A program made the position numbers and the translations under genes. The notes below the pieces were generated by a model. That model had not been told where the DNA came from. It made no database searches and worked only from the letters and a program-made list of their open reading frames with translations. Positions 20,991 to 32,649 of a DNA stretch of 64,000 bases are shown here, piece after piece (the first letter of the stretch is position 1; each line of letters opens with the position of its first letter). Source of the stretch: Doryteuthis pealeii (Eukaryota > Mollusca > Cephalopoda > Myopsida > Loliginidae). Location: assembly GCA_023376005.1 (NCBI GenBank), contig CM042138.1:98202766-98266765 (forward strand), written 5' to 3'.

Positions 20991-21550
20991 CGAGGGTGAG
21001 TCAAAAAGTAATGCCATGTTCTTTATTTCATGTGAATTTTTTTTTATAAAACTAAGGCCTACTTTGCGACACTAACAATTCTCAGAGCAAGAATCCGACG
21101 AGTAAGACCCAACTTGCTAATCGACAATGTTCTCCTTCTGCATGACAATGCTCGACCACACACAAGCGCCAGGACAAGGGAGAAAATTGCCTCATTTGGG
21201 TAGACAACTTTACCGTATCCTCAATACTCACCAGATTTAGCACCTTCAGACTATCATCTCTTTGGCCCTATGAAAGAGGGTTTGAGAGGCAAACATTATT
21301 CCAGTGTTGAGGAAGTGAAATCTGTAGTGAAAAAGTGGCTCAAAGAACAGTTAACAGAATTTTACCAGGCAGGGATACATGCTCTCATTTCGAAGGTGGA
21401 ACATTGCTATTGAGAGAAACGGTGACTATGTGGAGAAGTAGAGATGTGATCCACAGAGGACCAGTTTCATTTTGATGTATAGTACATGTTCCTGTGTTGG
21501 TAATTATGCCTGTCCTTAACAAAATGGCATTACTTTTTGACTCACCCTAG
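20991..21550 (+). mobile_element. Internally deleted mariner, 560 bp
   Basis: TA flanks both ends. Termini CGAGGGTGAGTCAAAAAGTA and its mirror ending CACCCTAG match at all but one of about 27 positions. The plus strand keeps a transposase C-terminus with frameshifts: LLHDNARPHTSA, then SPDLAPSDYHLFGPM, then GIHALISK. These are the mariner second and third catalytic aspartate regions. The first catalytic aspartate and DNA-binding domain are missing. It shares the breakpoints of the copy at 8156-8714. Confidence 0.9.
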
Positions 21551-22105
21551 TACAATATAAATCTTGTGATTTACGTCACATTTTACATGATTTTATTTTT
21601 ATCTAAACCTCAATTATTAATCAAATTATTTTACATTATTAATACTGTTGGCCATATCTACATACTAATAACATGCAATTGTATTTATATATACAACAAA
21701 ATAGCAGTTTACAGTGTGAACGGGAAGGTTAATTTGCATATTGATCTTAAGAAATTGATATGTGCTTAGTATTATTGATTTCTAATTCTTTGGTTTTATT
21801 TTAATGAATATGAGCAAAAATCTCGGGGATAAATCTTAAAAGAAATCCATTAACAAGAATAAGTGTAATTCTATTCTTTACTTCCTATTTTAATTAAATA
21901 GTTAAATTAGGAAAATTTAGCAATGAAAGACAGGAGTGATGGAGTAGTAAGTTTCAGTTATTCTATTTTTCGATTATACCCCCCTCTGTTTCAAATCTTT
22001 TCATCTGCATTCTTATTTAGTTTCATTAGCCTTTCTAATTTAATATGATATTTTATTATATTAAAACTTAAATGCTTGCACCTGGAGGGTGCATATATTT
22101 GCTAG
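21551..22105 (+). mobile_element. Helitron-1 copy, 5'-truncated
   Basis: Begins abruptly next to the mariner, lacks the first 80 or so bases of the family, and ends with hairpin GCACCTGGAGGGTGC, ATATATTTG and CTAG|T. Confidence 0.82.
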
Positions 22106-22559
22106 TATTATATAATGAAATACCCAGCGTACCCTTGATGGTTATGATCTGGCACTCTACACAAGATAACAGTCGGCTTTAGGTCAATGTCCTACGATGC
22201 TTATTGGTAAATCTGGCCTTGTCAACAGCATATAAATTAAAGTGTTCATTCTTACACATTCCCCATCTTTAGGAGCTGATATTACAAGGTACTCTTTCTA
22301 ACAGAAAGACTTGGGGTGGGGAAAATATCTGAAAAAAAACAGATTGTAATTCTGTGATGTTAGTTTATTGTTTAAAAATTTGAGTATCAAGTCAGTCCTC
22401 ACATTACTTGAATGTTTTCCTAACATTTGCAAATGTCATTAGAACATTTCTAGTTTTAAGTGGCATAAGATTTAAATGCATTTATTTTTTTTATTTTTTT
22501 TATTCATGCTGTTTTTAATAACTGCAGCTTTGTAGGTATTCCTATTGCATGTTCTAGCC

Positions 22560-22768
22560 CAGTGGTTCTCAACCAGGATCCACATGGACCACCATAGACC
22601 ATATGACATTTTTTGGGGGCTTAGAGAAGCAAAAAATATTTAATTATAAAAATACAATAGGATTTTTAAACATTGAATGGTTATGGCAGTTCCATCAGAG
22701 TAAAACAGGAATCAAAAAGGGACCATAGGTAAAAAAAAAAAAAAAAAAAAAAAGGTTGAGAACCATTG
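22560..22768. mobile_element. hAT MITE, 209 bp
   Basis: Termini CAGTGGTTCTCAACC / GGTTGAGAACCATTG are the classical hAT type. Flanks TTCTAGCC and TTATAGTC match at 6 of 8 positions, a decayed 8-bp duplication. The interior is non-coding and ends in a run of about 24 A. Confidence 0.85.
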
Positions 22769-22799
22769 TTATAGTCTTATTTAAACTGTTTTAATTTCA

Positions 22800-23440
22800 T
22801 CTCCTAATTTAATTCACTGCTAATTCTGTTCTTAACCTTTGAACTCTAGTTTGTTTCCCTGAAACAATTCTCAAGTTTTATAGCAGTCTGTTTACAATAA
22901 ATATTACAATGTTTTAGATTGTAAAAGAATGATAATTGGTTGAATATCAGTTCCTAATATTGTATAAATAACATAAGAACAATTCACAACAAAGTAATAA
23001 CAAGTATATCTTATTGCCTGAGCAAACTTAATAGAAGAGAATACAGACATAACAGAAGATACAAAGAAGAGCTTATACATAGTTGTATAAGAGAAATGTC
23101 CTAATAAGAAAATAAGTCTTTTAGTTGATAAAGTCTTGAGGCTGCTGGTAAAAGAGGAAAGTATAAACACTTACATGTTGAGCATGTTCTCATGTGCCAT
23201 GTGATACAAAATGCTGGGGCCATGATACCCCCTTTTGTCCTGTAGACAGAAGACATGACTGGTGTGTATTATTCTCTTGAGGGTAGAAGGTAAAAGAGAG
23301 TATTGACTCTGCTTCTTTCACTTTTATATTGCTGATCCCTATGCCACCTAACACCTACTGGCAGATGTAAGAGGTAATTACCTCTCATGCTCCCTATTAG
23401 TTGAGAGATATAATCCCAACATATGTATATATATATATAT
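22800..23440. other. Gene-free stretch
   Basis: No exon or recognised repeat except a TA tract at about 23421-23442. Open frames on the minus strand show no recognisable domain. Confidence 0.5.
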
Positions 23441-23442
23441 AT

Positions 23443-23749
23443 GTGAGAAAGTTTTATAGAAAAACAACAAGATGTTAAACAATTTAGCTGACAGATATCT
23501 GTAAAATGCTTAAACATTTTAAAAATAAAATTTATTTTATTTTTAACAACAAATATGTATTTTTAAAAAATTTTTAAAAAATTTTCCGGTACTGATCGAG
23601 AGCGTTCGTTGCCTTGGAATTAATAATATATTCATTTCGTTTTTCCGCTTACAATGTTGCTTTGAAAAAGACATATTCATAATGTCGATACAGATATCTG
23701 TCAGCTAAATTGTTTAACATCTTGTTGTTTTTCTATAAAACTTTCTCAC
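23443..23749. mobile_element. Foldback element with perfect 61-bp arms
   Basis: Bases 23443-23503 are an exact reverse complement of 23689-23749 (GTGAGAAAGTTTTATAGAAA... inward to ...CAGATATCTGTA). The spacer contains CGGTACTGATCGAGAGCG and CGTTTTTCCGCTTACAATG. TA tracts lie on both sides. A second copy with a damaged left arm is at about 33893-34177. Confidence 0.88.
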
Positions 23750-23963
23750 ATATTGTCGGATTCAATATCCATTTTTACCTTCATATATATATATATAGCC
23801 TGTCTGAAGTTCTTATGCAAATCAAATAGACCTTAATATCTCAAAAGGTTCTGAACCAATATTTTTATTTTTATATTGCTACTCCCTACGCCACTAGGTG
23901 TAGTGCCTACTGGTAGCCATAAGAGGTAATTGCCTCCTAATGCCCTCTATCAATTGACCTTCA

Positions 23964-24637
23964 TTATTCTGTTACAAATTTGATTCTCACTGGGTGTCCT
24001 ATATTATAATCCTGTAGAAAAAGGATTATTGGTTGAGCATCAATATTGTTTGCAACAATTAGTATTATCTGCGTTATTCGGACTATTATCCCCATCTTCA
24101 TTGTTATTTGTACAACATTTCGGCTGATATACCCTCCGGCCTTCTTCAGGTATTTCTTGTCAGACTCGGGAACCTTCTCGGACTCGGGAACCTTCTTTTT
24201 GAACTCAGGAACTTTCTTGTCGTAATCGGGAGCCATCACGGAACTTCGAACTTAACCCTTTATTTAGTCCACGGGGGTATCCTGTTGTCATTCATGCCTA
24301 CTAAGTCAGAAAACAGCATAGCTCACATGACTTTCGGAAACATTTTTTCACGCTCAGAGTTGCCGAGGCATGGAATAAACTGCCTGCATCCGTTGTAGGC
24401 TGCCGAAACACTGCATCTTTCAAACCTTCCATGCTTCCTGTAATCCACCAACACTATACCTGATACCCGCTTCCACACACATATGCACACACGTGCACAC
24501 ATACATGTATATTATTACTGTACGCTATTCATGTTCCTGACACTAATACATTATTCTATGTACTAGACATGAAACTTTGATGAGTTGTGGTGCACCTGAA
24601 CACTGTACACAATAAATTTCATTATTATTAAAAAGGT
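23964..24637 (+). mobile_element. LINE 3' segment with ORF2 C-terminus and (ATT) tail
   Basis: Around 24325-24450 the plus strand reads ...FTLRVAEAWNKLPASVVGC, then RNTASFKPSM, matching the well-known 'R.F...R....WN.LP..VV.A.....FK' end of CR1/jockey-type LINE polyproteins. A 3' UTR with AATAAATTTCATTATTATT follows. The 5' part (about 23964-24239) carries the ...CCTCCGGCCTTCTTCAGG... block on this strand, which recurs at 44220-44411. No full reverse transcriptase remains. Confidence 0.65.
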
Positions 24638-25002
24638 GTGAGAATTTGTATTTTTTTTTTTTTATCCAGCTCTGTGTCTCCGGAAAATATTGGCCTAAGG
24701 GAGGTAACCCTGTCCTTTTTCTTAAAACCTACCTAAGAGAAGAGATGTTATACGTTTGGCTATAATATATATTATATTTACATATGTCATTTACAACATA
24801 TTCTATTATCCTGGATGTCAATGACCTATAAAGAGGTCAACTGCTAGCAACCTAACACAGTTATTAGTCCTCCTGTTGAATCAGTTTACAAACATTTTCC
24901 AGGCTCATTTCAAGTAATAATTCGATCTCAGGCAGCCTTGTTGGCAGGGCTTAGAATATGTTGACTGTATCCTCTTCCACCAACACTGAACTGCACCTGG
25001 TG

Positions 25003-25288
25003 GAGGTGCGTGGTGTAATGGTTACCATCATAGGAAATGGACATGTTAAGACGAGTTCAAATCCTGGATACGGCTGTTTGTATTTCACATAGTGCTAATA
25101 CCCCTGGAAAAGATATGAATTCAACTATTCTCCCAACAGCTATGGGTAAATAGTAGGGCAGACAGGGCTCTTTAACCTTGGTATAGCAACTGATCAAAGA
25201 GAAAGAAAACTCAGAATTCAAACCAAAGGGGCTATCTTATCGTTAGTCAAAACTACTTTGGGAGCTTCTCTCCCTCCTCCTTCCTCCT
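25003..25288 (+). mobile_element. SINE-B variant with alternative 3' end
   Basis: GGTGCGTGGTGTAATGGTTA head. After CAGAATTCAAACC it has the same AAAGGGGCT...CAAAACTACTTTGG end as the copy at 12787-13065. Confidence 0.82.
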
Positions 25289-25309
25289 AATATTCAGATC
25301 TCCTATTTG

Positions 25310-25435
25310 CTATTCACTCCGGTTATGGAGCTCAGGGGAGTGTGGAGTCCCCCTTCATTGCCATTACTCCCAGGCCCACTTTTATCTGGAGTTGTAGTAT
25401 CTGTTAGAATCCCATCTATGGGTCAAATAAAAAAT
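25310..25435 (+). repeat. Family D fragment
   Basis: Contains GTGTGGAGTCCCCCTTCATT, CAGGCCCACT and CCCATCTATGGGTCAAATA in family order. Confidence 0.7.
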
Positions 25436-25522
25436 TTTATGTTCAATAGGAAAAAAAAAAAATCCTGACCTCACACGAGATTGGATTAACACAAAGTCTT
25501 TTTAACATTGGGATTTTTTTTA

Positions 25523-25615
25523 ATGGGGCATCCAGCAAGGATCAAACTCGCTATCCAGTAATATTAGATATTATGAAATTAGCTTGATAACCATTACACC
25601 ACCACACGATGGCTA
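25523..25615 (-). mobile_element. SINE-C fragment
   Basis: Reverse complement of a tRNA-like head: GATAACCATTACACCAC is the inverted A-box, and AAGGATCAAACTCGCT is the B-box region. Confidence 0.6.
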
Positions 25616-25653
25616 CACTACCAATAGTTGATGCCATATAAGTAAATTATTTG

Positions 25654-25879
25654 GGCTAAACTTGCAAATTGGTCGGAAAATTAAAACATATTACAGGGTG
25701 ACCCTGAAAAAAAACAGAACCCAAATTATTTATTTATTTTCCTATTAAACTAACCCTAAACCCCAACCCTAACTTTAACCCTAAACCCCCCTAGTTAAAA
25801 TTAACAGTTTTATTACAAAATTTGTGGGTTCTGTTTTTCTGGGTCACCCTAAATTTCTGACCGATTTGCAAGTTTAGCC
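25654..25879. mobile_element. GGCTAAAC foldback MITE, single unit, perfect 8-bp duplication
   Basis: GGCTAAACTTGCAAATTGG / CGATTTGCAAGTTTAGCC ends, flanked by ATTATTTG on both sides (25646-25653 and 25880-25887). The interior has AACCCTAAACCCCAACCCTA, the reverse of the telomere-like core. It is 226 bp against 652 bp for the amplified copy at 6263-6914. Confidence 0.92.
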
Positions 25880-25992
25880 ATTATTTGTGTTAAGAATACT
25901 TACTTGAAACTATAATTGTTTACTAAGGATTATTATTACTTACTTAAAACCATATAACTGTGTGCAATTAAATAGAAATAATTACTTGAAAC

Positions 25993-26218
25993 TTCGGAAT
26001 CACAAGGTTCCTGGTTTGATGCCGGCCCTCACCAACTCAGCGCATGAGTAGCACAGGGGTCTATGCAGTAAAGTGAGGAGTTGATGATAGGTGAGGTGTG
26101 CCATTTCAGATGCTAAAATAATCTCCATGGTCTAGTGCTAGTGAAAAGGGGATAGACTCCTTCACTGTCAGGCTGATACTGACTTAAGGCCACCACGACA
26201 ACTTTACTTTTTACTTTT
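25993..26218 (+). mobile_element. SINE-A copy, 5'-truncated
   Basis: Starts within the tRNA-like head at CACAAGGTTCCTGG and continues to ACAACTTTACTTTTTAC. Confidence 0.85.
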
Positions 26219-26537
26219 ATATTATATATTAGCATCAGATGGGAATACCTGTTGCTGTAGAGTTTGATAATAAATGATACGTAATAATATCCGTTTTTGT
26301 AGTATCATTTTCTACCTGAAATAATAAAACCTTGATATCTTTGGTTTAGAAAAAAAATTCATATGATTGATTAATTGATTTTAACAGCATGTCAACCCCT
26401 CGTGGATTTATTTTATGAATAGAGGTTAGGGAATTGTATTCATTGTACATTTATATTTACATTTTTTGTGTAGTTTCTTAGGAGTTTTTTTGTACACTCA
26501 TTATATGGTATCAAGTATTCCAATCTAATACCCGCCC

Positions 26538-27025
26538 TGTCAGCTGGGGCAGCAGAATTCACCGACTGCACCTCAGCAGAGGGGTAAAATCCACCCTATT
26601 GAGCTACTTGTTGGCTGTAGGTATCAACCTATGATGCTTAAGGACTGAATCCTGTGATCTGAGCAGTACATTACATACAACACTCCCCTTTGGCCATTAC
26701 TTATGCTAGATAGGTTGTCGGTGAGGCTCCCTTCAATCAGTCAGCTGATCATGTCAAACCATAACACTTATATGAATGTCCCAACCCTATTGCCCTTATG
26801 GCAGACCCCTAATCCTTTTTTTTCTATATGAGCTAGAAGGCAGTGGCAGAGGGTCTTAGTGTCCTGGGTATGATGTCAAACTGCATCCAGTATTGAAGTT
26901 CCAATTTTGGAGCTCTGGGGAATGTGGAGTACCTCTTCATTACTATTAACCCCAGGTCCATTCTGACCTAGAGAGGTAGTACCTGTTAAGGTCCCATCTA
27001 TGGGTTAGATAGATAAAAAAAAAAG
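26538..27025 (+). repeat. Family D dispersed repeat
   Basis: Second-longest copy, from CTGGGGCAGCAGAATTCACC through CCCAACCCTATTGCCCTTAT to CCCATCTATGGGTTAGATAG. Confidence 0.8.
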
Positions 27026-27099
27026 AGCTATAGAGGTAAGTCTAGTGAGTAGGACTTAGAGAGTATCAGGTGAGTTCAGTACAGTCCAGTGTGGTTTGT

Positions 27100-27490
27100 C
27101 ACTTTCATAACTTTGGCAAAAGTATCTGGAGCTACCAAATTGTGCTCCACATTACCAACATATTGCAAAACTTTTGACTCACCCTAGTATTATTTCAAGC
27201 AGAACATAATATAGCCGAAATGGATATTATTAGGTATTATTAATACTAAACTCTACAGCATTTGAATTAAACCAAAATTGAAATAATATGTAAGCATATA
27301 GGAAAGGTAAAAATGCGACTCAAATATGAAAAAGACCTGTGTATTTTACAGAGAAGTTCCTGTGAATGATCAAATGTGTCAGAAGTGGTTTGCAAAGTTT
27401 TGTGCAAAAAATGATGTCATGGCCACATTTAAATCAATCAATGAAATTGCACTTGGTACAGGTGCCAAAAAGAATTTTTCAAACTTTTTA
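27100..27490. mobile_element. Mariner-like relics
   Basis: A terminus-like CTTTTGACTCACCCTAGTA lies at about 27171-27189. At about 27355-27410 the plus strand reads VPVNDQMCQKWFAKF, resembling the N-terminal helix-turn-helix of mariner transposases. A related stretch (the TTTAAATCAAT...GGTACAGGTGCCAAAAAGAA block) recurs inverted at about 28795-28880. No intact frame remains. Confidence 0.45.
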
Positions 27491-28279
27491 ACGTAAGCAT
27501 TAACCCTTTGAACCCTGGGCCTCCCATAACCGTAAGGTCTCTCACCCCTGGGCTCCTGGCTTGAAAAATAGTTGAAAATATAAATGAATCTACTTGAACA
27601 GATAAATGAATTCAGATTAATAGCGATCAAATAAAGATATTACTTGAGAATAATCAATGTATAAAAAATATATCTATGGTAGGTGGGTTATCTCCCTTGG
27701 TCGGCATGCCTATTTTCAAACCAACCAATCACAGGCCTGCAATTTTCGGCACCAGAAATTGAAGAGAAGAAATCTTCCTCTCTTGGAACCAGCATCTCTT
27801 GGAGTTGAATGTAAATTTCGTTGCTCCCTATAATTCAGCAGAGTTAGAGAAGTGTCGTCTTAAGTACGATAACTTACCATAAACATCCCAAGCACTCAGT
27901 TAAGTGGAATTGTATTCATTATATTTATATAATTGATATTTCCCACAGACAATACTATCGTTTGCAACAACAATTATTACAAGTTTATTTTCTTGTATCT
28001 ATAAATGTATTAATACAGTATTGTTTGAAATTCCGTGTTGTGTTCATGTATTTCCTGTCTATAACTCTTGTTAATTCCATATTTGCGATTTAAATCAGCA
28101 CAAATGTTATATGATCTAAGAATTAGCCAATATATCCAAGATATCCAAATCAAGCATTAAAATTAGTTACACCATTTTGGATACAGTTAAATGGTTTCAA
28201 GTATTCCTTTCCAGCACCAATAATAATTGTCTGTTTGGAAATTATTAGTATTGGATAGGAATACGTGGCCCATACACGG

Positions 28280-28745
28280 GACCCTAATAGGTGCTACCAC
28301 TTTGGGTTAAAGTAGACCTGGAAGTAATGGCAATTAAGGTGTATTCATGTGTGGTGTAATGGTTATCCTTATAGGAAATGGACTAGGTGACCTGAGTTCA
28401 AATCCAGGATAAGGTTGTTTGCATTTCCCATAGTGCTAGTAACTTTGGAAAAAGTATATTTCCAACTATTTTCCCTCCAGCTATGGGTAAATAGTAGGGG
28501 AGTTTGGACTTTGTAACCTTGGTATGGCAATTGGTCTAAGAGAAGGAAATCTTTGAATTCAAATCTCTGCAAAAAATTGACCTTTTGTTGAATGCTGCTT
28601 GTGCAGAGGGGTTGGTAAATGTATATTCCACACTCCCCAGAGCTACAGAACTGGAGCCTCACCACCGGATGAAGTTTTGTGTCATACCCAGTACACACTT
28701 TTTTTCAGAGTGGTCTTATCCCTTTGAAGATGGGTTGACATGCCG
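28280..28745 (-). repeat. Family D copy interrupted by a sense SINE-B
   Basis: GACCCTAATAGGTGCTACCA (28270s) and CACACTCCCCAGAGCTACAG (28628 on) are two halves of an inverted family D copy. They are separated by a SINE-B at about 28345-28622 (GTGTGGTGTAATGGTTATCC to GGGGTTGGTAAATG). The nesting dates the SINE after family D. Confidence 0.75.
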
Positions 28746-28985
28746 TTAAAATCAATTAATCATTCAAAAAATATCACTGGAGTTTTATTTCTTTTTGGCA
28801 CCTGTACCTAGTGCAATCCCATGTTATATCATTAATTGATTTAAATTTTTTCATCACGTCTTTTTTGGTAATAATAATTTCATCAGAACCAGTAAAAAAA
28901 CGGAAAAGGCATGCTCAAATATATCATAGGATTAAAAAAAAATAGATATTTCATTTTAAAGATCTTTGTTTTCCATATTAAATTA

Positions 28986-29194
28986 TGTCCTGGAATGTTT
29001 TTTACAGGGGGTACATTTTCATGCGAGACCAGAAATAAGGGAAGTAACTGTGTCTGGACTATTACCCATGGCTACACACATGCTGTGTCTGAATCTATCG
29101 GAAACGACGTAAAAATCATTTGTACAAATGGAATAGTTCCGGTTTTTTCAATTGACTATAGCATAAGATAAAAAAGAAACCTTTTAGAAGGTCT
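28986..29194 (+). promoter_or_regulatory. RPAP1: Probable RPAP1 5' flank or 5' UTR
   Basis: No recognised repeat overlaps the 200 bases before the RPAP1 start. A TTTTTTACAG| acceptor-like site at 29007 could open the exon, with a stop (TAA at 29169-29171) 23 bases before the RPAP1 ATG. An open frame here (from 28911) encodes nothing recognisable. A TSS cannot be placed. Confidence 0.35.
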
Positions 29195-29604
29195 ATGGCA
29201 GGCAAGAAAGGCAAGACAAAGCTGAAATGTGGCAATTCGGAGATATCTTCTTTCAAGAGTCAATCTCCACCTTCGGAGACGTTGATGAGACGACCCAAAA
29301 CGGATGAAACTGACGAGGATTTACTCAAATTACAACAGGAATTTCTCACTTCAAAACATCAACCAGCGGCTAGAGTTGTAAAAAATGTTGGCAAAGCAAG
29401 ATCTTCGGAAGTTCCATCTTGTACACAAGAAATCCAGCCACCACTACAACAACAAATCGGAAGTTCAATCCCAACAACAAATCCTTCACCCACCAAGCGA
29501 GATGTGGTCCACATGGAAACATTTTCAAGTCAATCCTCATCTTCTTCGGCAAAATCAACTCATATCCCGCCGACTAAGAAATTAAAAGCAGAACAAAAAT
29601 CAAG
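29195..29604 (+). CDS. RPAP1: RPAP1 exon 1 (N-terminus of RNA polymerase II-associated protein 1)
   Basis: RPAP1 links RNA polymerase II with its assembly and nuclear-import machinery. This exon codes for residues 1-136 plus two bases of codon 137. The donor is TCAAG|GTAATT and the phase is 2, and the first base of the exon at 48291 completes AGG (Arg-137). Residues 31-65, MRRPKTDETDEDLLKLQQEF, then LTSKHQPAARVVKN, match the conserved RPAP1 start ('.RPKPGE.E.DLL.FQ..FL'). The rest is a Ser/Pro/Gln-rich linker with a basic PPTKKLKAEQK stretch that may act as a nuclear localisation signal. An alternative start at Met-31 (29285) would match the vertebrate N-terminus better. The first ATG is kept because the frame is open. 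Confidence 0.92.
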
Positions 29605-31213
29605 GTAATTAGATTTAATTTATGAGTTATTCAATTAGGCCATTCTTTCTTTGTTAATGTTTTCGTGTACTTGTTATCCGTTGTTTGCGATAATATGAAT
29701 CTATTTTTTAAAAGCAATAGACGATCTTTTTGTTTTCTTGTTTAAAACAAACGAAAAGTTTATAATAGCAAAATAAGTAAAAGAATTAATATCAGAAATT
29801 ATGTTATTAATTTATTGATTTTATTCGAGTAAAAAACAAAAAAAACAAAACAAAACAAAACAGTATTTGAAGTTTTTAACTTGAAGATTAGATAAAATTT
29901 GCTACACTTAACAAAATAATGTCAAACATTTTGGAAGTATTTTTCAACCCTTCACTCCTTTCTTAGGAAAAAATTCCTGACTTTTAAATAAGAAAAACCT
30001 AGAAAAAAATCCTTTGTTCTGGCAGACTTTTTTTAATTTATTTTTTAACGTAGGAATTACCCCTTAGAACCAGAGTCTCCCATAACCGTAAGCTTAAGGT
30101 TTCTCGCTCCTGGCTTGAAAAAATAGCTGAAAAAAAAGTAATGTTATTTGATAAGTTAAGACTGTTAAATTAAACAACAGGTTATAACATTCTATAGACA
30201 ATTTAGAATATATTAAAACATAATAAATAAAATTGCAACATCTTAAATATTGTTTATAAACAATATATTGTAATAATAATATATTTATATTTGGACAATA
30301 CATTTTCATCTATTAATAGCTATGATGATCTGAAAAAACAAACAATTTGAGTTCCTAACATCAACATATTTTTTTAATGTCACCTGCTGGGGAATCGACG
30401 GCCGAAATTCCGGCCATCGAGTATTATGTTCATCTGGTTAACGACACAGTTACCCGCCCGCTCGGGTCCCAAAGGTTAACAATTATTCAGGGGTCAAAGG
30501 GAGGCCTTGACTTAGCGGCATTTCAGCTTGTCGTAAACAAATAGTGTTATTATTAGGCCATTACTTGTGTAGCAACATCAATGACCTTAAACTTCACATT
30601 CTTACGACCCCTTTGTTTTTATTTTGGGGGATAAAGGATGGAATTAAAACTTTACGGTTTGGTTAAGTTTGTTGATATTCTTTGTCGACAACAAAACATT
30701 TGCTACCCCCCTCCACCCCAAAAAAAAGTTCGGGAAAATTGAACAAATTGTTGTATATTTGTGAATGTCAAGCTGACCATTGTTTCTCATGTTTCATCGG
30801 ATATTTGACATATCTCAAAATCACTCCACCGGAAAATAGATTCGCATCATTTTGCTATCAGATTTTGGTACTTTTAAAATGAGATCGTCCCAACAGTTAT
30901 GTGCTAACATATGCGGTCGTTATGTTGTAAGTGGTGTCTTTTACAATGACCGAGCAGTTTTGTATCATAAACCGAAACCGTTTTAAGTACTAAAACTAAT
31001 TAGAGAAAAAAAAAAAATTAAATGATAAAAAAGATGTGACGATTTTGATAAAAAAATTTTTTTTATAAGTAGCAATTATCATACATTAAAAAAAAACACT
31101 CTTAGAATACGCCGACTGTATCTCTTAAAAGAGTGGGGGGAGGGGGCTCCTGGATTCTTCAAGCCAAAAATCTTTTATAAATTAATTTTTAGAAGTAAGG
31201 AAGCTCCAGAACG

Positions 31214-31409
31214 GTAAAACTTGCAAATCATACTCAAAATCCTGATATTACAGGGTGACCCAGAAAAAACAGAATCCAAATTATTTATTTTCCCATTAAA
31301 GTAACCCTAATCCCCCCCCCCTAGTTAAAATTAACAGTTTTATTACAAAATTTGTGGGTTCTGTTTTTTCTGGGTCATGGGATTTTGATTATGATTTGCA
31401 AGTTTAATC
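31214..31409. mobile_element. GGCTAAAC foldback MITE, diverged single unit
   Basis: GGTAAAACTTGCAAATC / GATTTGCAAGTTTAATC ends, with the interior GGGTGACCCAGAAAAAACAG to TTCTGTTTTTTCTGGGTC. Flanks TCCAGAAC and TCTAGAAC match at 7 of 8, allowing for end decay. Confidence 0.8.
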
Positions 31410-31477
31410 TAGAACTAATTTTACAGAAAAAAATAGATTACAAAATGTCGCAATATTTTTTTGTAAATTTTGGCTTT

Positions 31478-31710
31478 AAATAACCCATAGGGAGTTTATA
31501 TGTCAGAGTGGTGTAGTACCTATTAGGGCCCCATCTATGAGTGACATAGATTTGTTTGAAAATTATCTAAACTTCATCTGATGGTGAGGCTCAAGTTTTG
31601 GAGGTCTGGGGAGTTTGGAATTTCCCTTCATTGCTATTATTACTCCCTGGTCCACTCTGATCTGGAGTGAGAGTACATGTTAGGGTCCCATTTATTTTGT
31701 TGAAAATTAT
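31478..31710 (+). repeat. Family D fragments
   Basis: AACCCATAGGGAGTTTATATG, GGTGTAGTACCTATTAGGGC, then GATGGTGAGGCTC and GGTCCACTCTGATC. This is a rearranged set of family D pieces, and a similar start recurs at 36545-36640. Confidence 0.65.
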
Positions 31711-31799
31711 TTGTAATCAATAGGACTATGTGTCCCACTTCTCCACCCAAATATTTTTAATCAAAAAATGTAAATATGAACATACAATGAGGGTGATTC

Positions 31800-32030
31800 C
31801 TTAAGACTGGTTTCATGATCATCAAGTCATGTTGAAATCAGCACTCTCTCTCACTACCTGTCCCTATCAGTTATCATTTCTAGTAAGTCTTCAGCATGAC
31901 ATACAGTGTCTGCACATAGTTGTTGTATGAAAGTTTTTGCTGGTTGGCCAACACTAGTGTGTCCATGTATAGATGTCCAAAGGCACTTATGAGTTCATCC
32001 TTACTTCTCTAACAATGTCCAGCATGTTTT
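31800..32030 (-). mobile_element. LINE ORF2 C-terminal fragment
   Basis: The reverse complement is closely similar to 35272-35470: ATGCTGGACATTGTTAGAGA, GATGAACTCATAAGTG and ACTGATAGGGACAGGTAG occur in the same order. It is broken by stops. Confidence 0.6.
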
Positions 32031-32453
32031 ATTTGTTTTACTTGGATGGTTTGTGTGATAGGAGGTAAGTGGCAATACAGCTGCTATTTTGTGGAGTGCT
32101 ACTTCTAGGATTTGTTCAAGACCGCACGCAGCATCCTTACATAGTTTTTATTTAGCTTTTTCTCCAAGTGTTTAGTTAAAGTCCATTTGGGGGATAATTC
32201 CATGTCAAATCATTTTTCTGAAATTTTGTCCAGGTGTTGACTATGTTAAAGTAAGACAAACTCCAAAATCTGAGCTTCTAATTCCAAAAATTGGCTGAGT
32301 TATATTGAATTTTAGCTCTCCAAATTTGTGTGTGTGTATGTGAGAAAGAAAAAGAGACAGAAAGAAAATTGCAGCATTTTGTAATCTATTTTTGTCTGTA
32401 AAATGGGTTGTAGAACTTCCCTACTTGTAAAAATTGGTTTATAAAAGATTTTT

Positions 32454-32649
32454 TGTTATTTCCTATAAGTCTAACATAAACAAAGGGGAACCACTCTTGA
32501 CTGATGAATTATTTATTTATTTTCTCATTAAACTAACCCTAACCTAAACCCTAACCCTGTCTTCTTTTTTCCTAGTAGATCAATAAATAAATAATTTATC
32601 AGTCAAGAGTGGTTCCCCTTTGTTTATGTTAGATCTATAGGAAATAACC
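32454..32649. mobile_element. GGTTATTTCC foldback MITE, perfect 8-bp duplication
   Basis: Arms (T/G)GTTATTTCCTATA...GTCTAACATAAACAAAGG and their mirror, about 70 bp each, are flanked by AGATTTTT on both sides (32446-32453, 32650-32657). The loop has AACCCTAACCTAAACCCTAA, like the core of the GGCTAAAC family, although the arms are unrelated. Confidence 0.88.

Noticed and set aside
23964..24239. 91-residue minus-strand protein with ESEKVPESDKK repeats
   Set aside because: The same DNA block recurs at 44220-44411 with a different reading-frame context and lies next to LINE remains; the short repeats explain the peptide.
28911..29171. 86-codon open frame upstream of RPAP1
   Set aside because: No recognisable domain; it ends 23 bases before the RPAP1 start. 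Treated as probable 5' UTR or flank.
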